The position numbers and the translations under genes are program-made. From NCBI GenBank assembly GCA_002402125.1, contig NVVG01000168.1, positions 5,463 through 10,965 on the forward strand: a DNA stretch of 5,503 nt, given 5' to 3'. The notes below the pieces were generated by a model that saw only the letters and a program-made list of their open reading frames with translations, did not search any database and was not told where the DNA came from. This DNA comes from Moraxellaceae bacterium. GTDB taxonomy: Bacteria; Pseudomonadota; Gammaproteobacteria; Pseudomonadales; Ketobacteraceae. Below are positions 1 to 5,503 of the stretch, in pieces. Position 1 is the first letter of the stretch, and every line of letters begins with the position of its first letter.

Positions 1-1550
1 TTCCAACGTTCTTCCGGTAACGGGATAAAATGTTGCCTACCTTCATAAACGGTTTGTTCGAAGGCATCAAGACCTACGCAATTACCAAACAATGCGTCCA
101 TTCCAACAATGGCCATTGCCTGTAGCGGGCTATTAGTTTCATTATTTCGAGGGGCATTAACAGCATCAGGGCGATGCTCTTCATAAATCACATGCGCATT
201 ACAGCCACCAAAACCAAACACGCTTGATGCTGCACGCTTAGGGCGGTTATCAACCACTGGCCAGTTAACGGTCTCGACGGGTATTTTGTCACCGCCAATG
301 GATCCACTCTTGGAGACTTGCGGCTTGTTGACATTAATCGTAGCGGGTATCTTCCCGTGTTTCATCCCCATAATGATTTTTAGAATGCCGGGCATACCGG
401 CTGCCGTTAGCAAATGTCCGAGATTTGATTTAACGGAGCCGATTAACGGCGATGCATTGTGTTTGCCGAAATAGGTTTCCATCGAACCCACTTCAACCTT
501 ATCCCCTAGCGGTGTACCCGTAGCGTGGCACTCCACAAAGTCAATGGTAGTTGGATCAATTTCTGCGTCGGCATAGGCTCTTTCGTACGCAAGCACTTGC
601 CCTTTGGTATTGGGGCTTAATACATGCTGCCCCTTGCCATCGTTGGATAAACCACCCGCACATATCGTTGCATAAATATGGTCACCATCATTAATAGCAT
701 CGTCGTAACGCTTTAATACCAACATGCCAGCACCTTCGCCAGCAAATAATCCCTGTGAATCAACATCAAGTGGCGCGTGCACACCATTTTCTGGGTAAGC
801 TTGAAATATGGAGAAACCCATATTCACAAAGAACGGGTCACCAGCACTCACTGCTCCCGCTAACATTAAATCGGCTTTTCCTGTATTCAAGTAATCACAA
901 GCCAACTTAACGGAATAAAGTGATGAGGCACAAGCTGCATCCAGCGCCAAGTTGATTCCGCCCAGACCTAATGATTTAGCGATTAATGCCGCGGGATATC
1001 CGGAAATCAAGCCGTTCACTGGATCAACCGGCTTATTTATCTCATCATTGGTTAACGTATTATTTAAAAAGGAATCTAACGAAAAATCATCATTTTCTAA
1101 TAAACGCTTAAGAGCTGATTCCAATGGCTTGTGGTACAGCGGTAAAAATAGCTGGTTCGATTTCTTAGTAGGGAAAGAAAGATTACCCAGCAAGACCCCA
1201 CAACGAGCTAATATGTCTTTATTGCCTTGGTACTTACTGTCTTTTAGTGCTTCTCTAGCGACATATAACGACCATTTGAAAACATCATCCAACCCATCTA
1301 GCGTAGCTTGAGACAGATCAAAACCTTCGACCGTCATTGAGAAGTCATGAATATAACCGCCAGTTTGACAATAGTATTTATCGTCTTGCCCCTTCCCCTG
1401 TTTATAGAAACGGTTGGGATCATCACCCATTTGATAAGGTGTTGCTTCTGTACGTGAATCAACTTTGTCTAACAGGTTCTCCCAAAACAACTCAGGTTTA
1501 ACGGAGCCGGGAAACACATTCGACAAGCCAATTATCGCGATTCTTTTCAT
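1..1550 (-). CDS. pfaC: PUFA synthase subunit PfaC, N-terminal part (KS and start of CLF domain); runs off window
   Basis: PfaC is the multidomain subunit that condenses acyl and malonyl units and, through later FabA-like dehydratase domains, places cis double bonds. The frame is open without interruption from ATG at 1550-1548 to position 1 (516 codons), about a quarter of the usual length of near 2000 residues. It begins MKRIAIIGLSNVFPGS, a typical KS start. The KS domain covers roughly residues 1-440 and has the full Cys-His-His triad: Cys207 in DAACASS, His342 in VECHATGTPLGD and His379 in GSVKSNLGH. FGFGGCNAHVI closes the domain. A new KS-fold start, AMAIVGMDALFGN, begins at residue 478 and matches the chain-length-factor (CLF) domain expected next. 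The ribosome site is weak (GAGA, 5 nt before ATG). It lies 91 nt after pfaB on the same strand and is probably co-transcribed. The remaining CLF and two FabA-like DH domains are inferred, not seen. Confidence 0.95.
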   Translation of the reverse strand, partial: MKRIAIIGLSNVFPGSVKPELFWENLLDKVDSRTEATPYQMGDDPNRFYKQGKGQDDKYYCQTGGYIHDFSMTVEGFDLSQATLDGLDDVFKWSLYVAREALKDSKYQGNKDILARCGVLLGNLSFPTKKSNQLFLPLYHKPLESALKRLLENDDFSLDSFLNNTLTNDEINKPVDPVNGLISGYPAALIAKSLGLGGINLALDAACASSLYSVKLACDYLNTGKADLMLAGAVSAGDPFFVNMGFSIFQAYPENGVHAPLDVDSQGLFAGEGAGMLVLKRYDDAINDGDHIYATICAGGLSNDGKGQHVLSPNTKGQVLAYERAYADAEIDPTTIDFVECHATGTPLGDKVEVGSMETYFGKHNASPLIGSVKSNLGHLLTAAGMPGILKIIMGMKHGKIPATINVNKPQVSKSGSIGGDKIPVETVNWPVVDNRPKRAASSVFGFGGCNAHVIYEEHRPDAVNAPRNNETNSPLQAMAIVGMDALFGNCVGLDAFEQTVYEGRQHFIPLPEERW

Positions 1551-1641
1551 TTGTTTCTCATCTTATCCACAGATTCTACTGGAAGATTTCTTATTGGATT
1601 TTCGAGTCGGTTCTCTCGGTTGAAATTGCTAGTCGAAACAA
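1551..1641 (-). other. pfaB-pfaC intergenic spacer (91 nt)
   Basis: This is the only non-coding DNA in the window. On the coding strand it holds the second arm of an inverted repeat around the pfaB stop, a short direct repeat (TCGGTT-CTC-TCGGTT on the plus strand at 1607-1621), a perfect DnaA-box consensus at 1563-1571 and a weak GAGA ribosome site before the pfaC ATG. I see no convincing -35/-10 pair and no stem followed by a U-run, so read-through transcription from pfaB into pfaC is the simplest view. The contrast with the overlapping pfaA-pfaB junction means pfaC translation is not tightly coupled to pfaB. Confidence 0.6.
1563..1571 (+). promoter_or_regulatory. Perfect match to the DnaA-box consensus (function unproven)
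   Basis: The plus strand reads TTATCCACA, identical to the high-affinity E. coli DnaA-box consensus. It stands alone: I saw no second clear box or AT-rich unwinding element beside it, so it is not an origin. It sits 13-21 nt upstream of the pfaC start codon, in the only intergenic gap. It could be chance, or a DnaA-binding site affecting transcription through the operon. The match is certain; the role is speculative. Confidence 0.25.
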
Positions 1642-1651
1642 CTAACTAGCA
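1627..1651 (-). repeat. 7-bp inverted repeat spanning the pfaB stop codon
   Basis: The arms TGCTAGT (1627-1633) and ACTAGCA (1645-1651) are perfect reverse complements separated by 11 nt; the pfaB TAG stop (1642-1644) lies in the loop. In the mRNA this could form a 7-bp stem. It is A/T-rich and is not followed by a run of U on the coding strand, so it does not look like an intrinsic terminator. A weak attenuator, RNA-processing or mRNA-stability element between pfaB and pfaC is possible, as is chance. Confidence 0.4.
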
Positions 1652-4125
1652 TTCCCCGTTAAGAACAGCGACGATATATCAATATCGACCTGATGACTGA
1701 CCAACTTCGCTAATGCTCGCACGATGGTAATATGATCATCAGTGCCTTTTGCATTCACCGGCACACACACATGAGGAAGTTCTTTATCACCTTCTTTCCC
1801 GGCGCTATTCCCAGAGCTATGCTTCAATATTTTTTCGATATAGGTAGAACAGGAACGATCAGCCCCCATCTCTACAAATACTCTCACTCCTGAACTCACC
1901 ATTTCCTCAATCATTCGAGGAAAATCAACAGGTTCTGTGAATGATTTAGCGATACTATGGGCAATCGCTTGAGTTCGATGTGGCACTGGTTTGTACACAC
2001 TGGTGGAGTAAAACCGAATATCAGTTCGCTCATTCACCTCGATTGCGTAAAGTTCTCGAATACGATCATATTCTGGCGATGAAGGAGCACTATGAATGGA
2101 CGAGGCTAACTCCATCGACATCGCTCTAGCACCTAATGCTTTCACCACACGCTGACAACTTTCAGGGTCTCCCCCAATCAGCATATTATCGGGCGTATTG
2201 ATAATGGTCAGAAATACCTTTTCTTCTTTATCAACTTCAGCAGCAACCTTTTTGGGATCTCCGCGTAAGCTATAAGTATTCCACAAATCAGTAGGTTTCG
2301 AGCCGGCAGGGCTTTCTTTTGGCAAGCCCCAATATTCTTTCAACGCAAATAATTCGCCGGTAATGTTACGTTGAAATGTTGGGTGATCAGCTAATGGTTC
2401 ACTCATGGCACCAGGATCTGTCCAAGCATCCAACCCAACATACATGCTGACTTCACCCATGCTATAACCTACGCCAGCATGGGGATTAAGTTTGAATTGA
2501 TCGCGAAAGGCTTTTGTTAACAAATACCCCATACCCACACCACATTCACTAATCTTGTGCAGACTTACTTTAAGTACTCGTTCAACTTCTTTCTTTTCTT
2601 GAGGGGTCAATCGGGTTTTTGATCGAGGGAATAACAAATCGTCATTTACCGATGCACCGGCATCCCGAGACATCGCATCTAACGAAGAGAATGCACCAGG
2701 AAACAGGTGAAATAGGTCTCTACCAAACCCTACATAAGGGGCGCCAATACCGGGATACACAAAACCGACTTCGGCCTCTGTGCCCACTGGGTTGGGTGTA
2801 AAGAAGCTACCCTTTGGTGTCTTACGCTCTGAGCCATTATCAAATGCAACCTGAAGTCCTGCTAACATTAGCTCGACTTCTTTTAGCAATACCTCGGAGG
2901 ATTCACCTAAGATAACCAGCGTGTATTTAGCGGCGATTTTTTGCTGTTGATAGTTTGCAAAATATTCTGCAGCCAGCGCCTTAAGGTGTGCTGATTGATC
3001 ATCATTCTTCTGTTCAATTGCTTGCTGAAGCGCTTTTAATCCTGCTGTAAGCCCATCTAAGTCGTTGCCACAAATCGGATAGAAACACCAAGTGGCTTCT
3101 GAGAGGTACGTATTTGGACGCTGCTTTGCCGCAGTATTCTCTTGCAGAATAAATTGAGAAACTGACGTGTCGCTAACAAGACTCACTGCTGCTCGTCGTG
3201 CACCAAAGGATTTGTTTTCGAACCAGGGTATCGACTCAGTCGCCACATAAAACCGGGTATTATGCCAAAGAGCGGGTTCTGCGGGCGCATTCCAACCAGG
3301 AACCATTGGAATATAACGATGATAAACTGCCAGTGTCGACTGAATTAGTGACACAACATCCGTTACCGACCCACAACGTCCGAGTGTAGATACCGCAGAA
3401 CCAACAGCACATGTCAGTGCATCTTGATTGCCACCGTACGTTTGAGTCAGCCCTGATAATTCTTTCTGATTGAGTGAACTATTGGCGCTCGCGGTCACTT
3501 CAAGGTATTCAATTTTCTCCGCTGTTACACCCGCTTGCTTTAAGGCGTCGTCACCGACAGCAATTACATCGTCCCCTTGTGCCTGAGCAACAATAAGGGC
3601 TAATTCGGTCTCGCTCGAACCTGCGGAAGATAAAAGGACACAAGCACCCGCAGTAGTTTCTCCATAACTGTGTTGGCCGGAAACAAAAGCTTCGTCAAAA
3701 GCAAACACGGGATAGTCCGCATCTCGCGAAACTGCTTGATCAGATTGACTATCGAAGAATGAGGCAATCAACACTGAATCACTGGGAGATGCTGCTAATT
3801 TAGCTTTAGCTGTCGCTATTGCTTCATACAATGAACCAAATGCACTAACCGATTTAAAGAGTGACAATCCATTATCCACATTTAAATCAACGTCACCACC
3901 GGCACTTTGCAGCACAAAAACATCAACAGCATTCACTGCTTTGCCTGCCGTAACAACGGCAGTTTGTAATAGTGTGCAAAACTGCTGCAACGTAGGCGTT
4001 TCTTTTAACGTACCCATTTCCAAAAAAGAAAGCCCATCATAAATGGCTCGATCTAGACGACTCATGCCCGAGCCGCCTGCAACCAACATATCTAAGGCGA
4101 CGATTGCTAAAGGAGTGCTTGTCAT
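1642..4125 (-). CDS. pfaB: PUFA synthase subunit PfaB (degenerate KS-like half plus acyltransferase)
   Basis: Complete gene of 827 residues. PfaB provides an acyltransferase to the PUFA synthase; published domain-swap work in the Shewanella/Moritella systems links PfaB to the EPA versus DHA outcome. The C-terminal AT domain (about 450-780) opens with VGFVYPGIGAPYVGFG, has the nucleophile elbow GYSMGE with Ser555, and a second catalytic His678 in SSIHSAPSS. The N-terminal 330 or so residues look like a KS fold that has lost catalysis. The position of the first catalytic His reads EYLEVTASA (Thr211 for His), GSAVSTLGR at 242-250 stands where GSVKSNIGH is expected (Lys to Val245, His to Arg250), and there is no TACSSS-like Cys. 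A linker rich in charged residues and Gln joins the halves. ATG at 4125 overlaps the pfaA stop by one base (TAATG) and has AAGGTG 8 nt upstream, which fixes the start. The product is cytosolic: no signal peptide or membrane segment is evident. Confidence 0.95.
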   Translation of the reverse strand: MTSTPLAIVALDMLVAGGSGMSRLDRAIYDGLSFLEMGTLKETPTLQQFCTLLQTAVVTAGKAVNAVDVFVLQSAGGDVDLNVDNGLSLFKSVSAFGSLYEAIATAKAKLAASPSDSVLIASFFDSQSDQAVSRDADYPVFAFDEAFVSGQHSYGETTAGACVLLSSAGSSETELALIVAQAQGDDVIAVGDDALKQAGVTAEKIEYLEVTASANSSLNQKELSGLTQTYGGNQDALTCAVGSAVSTLGRCGSVTDVVSLIQSTLAVYHRYIPMVPGWNAPAEPALWHNTRFYVATESIPWFENKSFGARRAAVSLVSDTSVSQFILQENTAAKQRPNTYLSEATWCFYPICGNDLDGLTAGLKALQQAIEQKNDDQSAHLKALAAEYFANYQQQKIAAKYTLVILGESSEVLLKEVELMLAGLQVAFDNGSERKTPKGSFFTPNPVGTEAEVGFVYPGIGAPYVGFGRDLFHLFPGAFSSLDAMSRDAGASVNDDLLFPRSKTRLTPQEKKEVERVLKVSLHKISECGVGMGYLLTKAFRDQFKLNPHAGVGYSMGEVSMYVGLDAWTDPGAMSEPLADHPTFQRNITGELFALKEYWGLPKESPAGSKPTDLWNTYSLRGDPKKVAAEVDKEEKVFLTIINTPDNMLIGGDPESCQRVVKALGARAMSMELASSIHSAPSSPEYDRIRELYAIEVNERTDIRFYSTSVYKPVPHRTQAIAHSIAKSFTEPVDFPRMIEEMVSSGVRVFVEMGADRSCSTYIEKILKHSSGNSAGKEGDKELPHVCVPVNAKGTDDHITIVRALAKLVSHQVDIDISSLFLTGNAS

Positions 4126-5015
4126 TATGCTTTCACCTTGCTGTTTTTACTGGATGCTTTAGCAGCGGGGGTATTTTCTAAAAACAAAGCACCCAGGGCG
4201 TCACTGATGGTGACCTCTGCCTTCAGCATCTTGGTATAAACCCTACCATCTTCATCGTGTAACGTTATATCTGCGACAAGTTTGCTAGGTTGGCTGCTAA
4301 TCACATCCAATGAGACAAAATAAGCTGTTCCACCTGGAATGACCTCGTACTGTTCACAACGCGCGGCACTAGTAGGCAAGCTACCTTTGCCAACACTATT
4401 GCGCACCCATACCAACATGGCTTGATACAACACGTCATCAACATAGGGGTTAGTCGATCTTGCGACAAATTGCCCTTGCGCATCAATGTTAACCGTTGGC
4501 GCAACACATGCCATAGTTAGTTTTGTGTCACCAACGTTGATCACGCGCTGAATATTTTGAAAACTCGCGCCATGAAACAAGGTGCCGTTGCTATAGGGTT
4601 GCACCATAGAATCTGCTAGTGCTGATTCCGTTTGATTAAACCCTGCATAGGTTGGGCGCACAGGCACTGCGGTCAACAGAGTGATATCTGCCGCGTAGTG
4701 ATTAACCCGAAAACCTTTAGGATTAGTACTCCAGATTTTTACATTAAGAGTAATACTCGACCCATCAGCAGCCGTTTCTGCAACATCCAATGCAACGCTG
4801 TCAGGCATTGAATCGTCAAACACAAGTCCTTTAAAGAGCTTGTAGTTATCGTAGGCAAAAAAACGATATCCCGGATATAGGTTTTCGCACACACTCACCA
4901 TCCAACTTGTGGCGCATACAGTGGGTAACACTGCATTACCGCCAAAGCAATGATCCGCCAAGAAAGCATTCGCTTCTTGACGAATCGTTTGGGTTACAGT
5001 GAGTGTGCCACCGGC
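4125..5015 (-). CDS. pfaA: PfaA C-terminal dehydratase domain (PKS-type DH), in the -1 frame relative to the KR part
   Basis: This is the 3' end of pfaA, 296 codons plus stop when entered at 5015 after a -1 shift. It is a hot-dog DH of the PKS type, which dehydrates the 3-hydroxyacyl-ACP made by the KR. The motif HCFGGNAVLP fits HxxxGxxxxP with the catalytic His, and DVLYQ, 172 residues later, fits the DxxxQ second active-site motif. LFHGASFQ is another family-like block. Homology-like sequence starts before the His motif (TLTVTQTIRQEANAFLADH), and the only conventional start in the frame is TTG at 4961-4959, which would cut into the domain. Independent initiation is therefore unlikely and this is best read as part of PfaA. 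The frame is closed upstream by TAA at 5028-5030. The C-terminus is a Lys/Ala/Ser-rich tail. Its stop overlaps the pfaB start (TAATG), implying translational coupling. An independent short DH gene is the less likely alternative. Confidence 0.85.
   Translation of the reverse strand, partial: AGGTLTVTQTIRQEANAFLADHCFGGNAVLPTVCATSWMVSVCENLYPGYRFFAYDNYKLFKGLVFDDSMPDSVALDVAETAADGSSITLNVKIWSTNPKGFRVNHYAADITLLTAVPVRPTYAGFNQTESALADSMVQPYSNGTLFHGASFQNIQRVINVGDTKLTMACVAPTVNIDAQGQFVARSTNPYVDDVLYQAMLVWVRNSVGKGSLPTSAARCEQYEVIPGGTAYFVSLDVISSQPSKLVADITLHDEDGRVYTKMLKAEVTISDALGALFLENTPAAKASSKNSKVKA
4134..4139 (-). promoter_or_regulatory. Ribosome binding site of pfaB
   Basis: The coding strand reads AAGGTG, 8 nt before the pfaB ATG, inside the last codons of pfaA (Lys-Val-Lys-Ala-stop). 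With the TAATG overlap it fixes the pfaB start and allows re-initiation by ribosomes finishing the pfaA DH frame. Confidence 0.65.
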
Positions 5016-5503
5016 TTTTTTACCGCGTTACTTCCCTCAGGTCCGCCATCTGCCCGCATATCATTACCTACCATGATTTGTAGGCGATTATTTTCAGCAG
5101 CAGAGACTTCATTTACAAACAGATCTGATCCAGCCTCAAGCGGAATGACATAAACATTCTTTGCTTGGAACATCTTTTTCAGTTCTGGCGTTACCATTCC
5201 ACCGTCCCATGGTCCCCAGTTAAAGGAAACAACATGGCAGCTTGGGTGTAATTGCTTAAAGCGTAATGCGGTCTTATTGAGGATTTCGTTAGCAACGGAG
5301 TAATCAGCCTGACCTTCGTTACCGTAGTATCCTGCAGCAGAAGAGAACAAGACTAGATGAGTCAATTGACTGGCATCAACACAATTTAGCAACGCCGTCA
5401 TGCCCTGAACCTTGGTGGAATAAACCGCATCAAAGTCCTTAACCGTTTTTTGCTCGATATACTTATCGGCTAATACCCCTGCACCATGAATAATGCCGGT
5501 AAT
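4994..5503 (-). CDS. pfaA: PUFA synthase subunit PfaA, C-terminal part of the ketoreductase domain; 5' end outside window, frame stops before DH
   Basis: The frame is open from the window edge at 5503 to TAA at 4996-4994 (169 residues visible). It is the second half of a PKS-type KR, which reduces the 3-ketoacyl-ACP with NADPH. Numbering from the first visible residue, GIIHGAGVLAD is at 4-13. The catalytic set is Lys31 (STKVQG), Ser55 (LFSSAAGYYGN), Tyr68 and Asn72 (GQADYSVAN), and FNWGPWDGGM follows. The KR ends near MVGND. The expected N-terminal KS, malonyl-transferase and tandem ACP domains lie upstream of the window. The frame then ends six residues after a Val-Lys-Lys (codons GTA AAA AAG), just where the DH domain should begin; the DH continues in the -1 frame. 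The break is a programmed frameshift, a real mutation or a base-call error. No conventional PfaA is known to me to end at this point. Confidence 0.9.
   Translation of the reverse strand: MTGIIHGAGVLADKYIEQKTVKDFDAVYSTKVQGMTALLNCVDASQLTHLVLFSSAAGYYGNEGQADYSVANEILNKTALRFKQLHPSCHVVSFNWGPWDGGMVTPELKKMFQAKNVYVIPLEAGSDLFVNEVSAAENNRLQIMVGNDMRADGGPEGSNAVKKPVAHSL
5015..5037 (-). other. Candidate -1 frameshift site in pfaA (A AAA AAG slippery heptamer with upstream SD-like element)
   Basis: On the coding strand the zero-frame codons are GTA AAA AAG, giving the heptamer A AAA AAG at 5021-5015, one of the strongest -1 slip sequences in bacteria. A -1 slip makes the next codon GCC at 5015-5013, which is the DH frame. 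AGGGAA (5037-5032) ends exactly 10 nt before the heptamer; E. coli dnaX has AGGGAG at the same spacing. The zero-frame stop follows within seven codons. Against it: any A7 run that lost one A before a G would create this heptamer automatically, and I find only weak downstream pairing (a 5-bp stem about 29 nt away). The sequence features are certain; programmed function is inferred. Confidence 0.45.

Noticed and set aside
952..1311. Plus-strand 119-codon open frame opposite pfaC
   Set aside because: It is antisense to the uninterrupted, strongly conserved PfaC KS frame and shows no recognisable domain; it is a shadow frame. The other plus-strand frames (for example 286-474, 2619-2801, 3198-3389, 4950-5153) were set aside for the same reason.
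1547..1561. Four-codon mini-ORF (ATG AGA AAC AAA TGA) whose stop overlaps the pfaC start
   Set aside because: Too short to support as a gene; it could act in re-initiation, but it lacks a clear ribosome site and can easily arise by chance in A-rich leader sequence.
4301..4507. Minus-strand 68-codon frame inside the DH coding region
   Set aside because: It overlaps the PfaA DH domain in another frame, between the His and DxxxQ motifs that define the real frame; no independent support.
4919..4933. Perfect CAGTG/CACTG hairpin with 5-nt loop in the DH region
   Set aside because: It lies within conserved coding sequence just after the HxxxGxxxxP motif; a 5-bp palindrome is expected by chance and no regulatory context is visible.
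4125..4961. Separate DH gene starting at TTG 4961
   Set aside because: The start would fall inside the conserved FLADH block of the DH domain and drop the homologous residues before it; no good ribosome site precedes it. Continuation of PfaA across a frameshift explains the data better.
4968..4985. 5-bp inverted repeat (ATTCG/CGAAT, 8-nt loop) as a stimulatory hairpin for the frameshift
   Set aside because: It starts about 29 nt after the slippery heptamer, whereas stimulatory structures usually start about 5-9 nt away, and five base pairs of mixed composition are weak. Closer pairings (such as GTG with CAC at about 5011-4999) are only 3 bp.

Overview
The window is an internal piece of a bacterial polyunsaturated fatty acid (PUFA) synthase operon of the pfa type. 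This is the iterative, PKS-like system that makes long-chain omega-3 acids such as EPA or DHA. All coding sequence lies on the minus strand, so the operon reads from position 5503 down to 1 in the order pfaA (3' end), pfaB (complete), pfaC (5' end). The pfaABC order, the domain content and the moderate base composition suggest a marine gammaproteobacterium of the Shewanella/Colwellia/Moritella/Psychromonas/Photobacterium kind. The genus and the final product (EPA or DHA) cannot be read from this sequence.

Layout. 5503-4994 encodes the end of the PfaA ketoreductase (KR) domain and then hits a stop codon. From about 5015 to 4125 the C-terminal hot-dog dehydratase (DH) domain of PfaA continues in the -1 frame, so pfaA as given is split by a frameshift. 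4125-1642 is pfaB, a degenerate ketosynthase-like half plus an acyltransferase, starting in a TAATG overlap with the pfaA stop. A 91-base gap (1641-1551) follows, the only non-coding DNA here. 1550-1 is the start of pfaC: a complete, catalytically intact ketosynthase (KS) and the first residues of the chain-length-factor-like second KS domain. The rest of pfaC and probably the enoyl reductase gene pfaD lie beyond position 1.

How the parts work together. The PfaA ACPs (outside the window) carry the growing chain. KS domains of PfaA and PfaC condense malonyl units, the KR seen here reduces the 3-keto group, and DH domains in PfaA and PfaC remove water. PfaB supplies an acyltransferase linked in the literature to product choice, and PfaD reduces enoyl groups.

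The main point of interest is the pfaA break. It falls exactly at an in-frame A AAA AAG heptamer, with a Shine-Dalgarno-like AGGGAA ending 10 nt upstream, the same arrangement as the E. coli dnaX -1 frameshift site. A -1 slip there would join KR to DH; no slip gives a PfaA that ends before its DH. A missing A in a homopolymer (sequencing error or mutation) is the main rival explanation, and I see no convincing downstream stimulatory hairpin.
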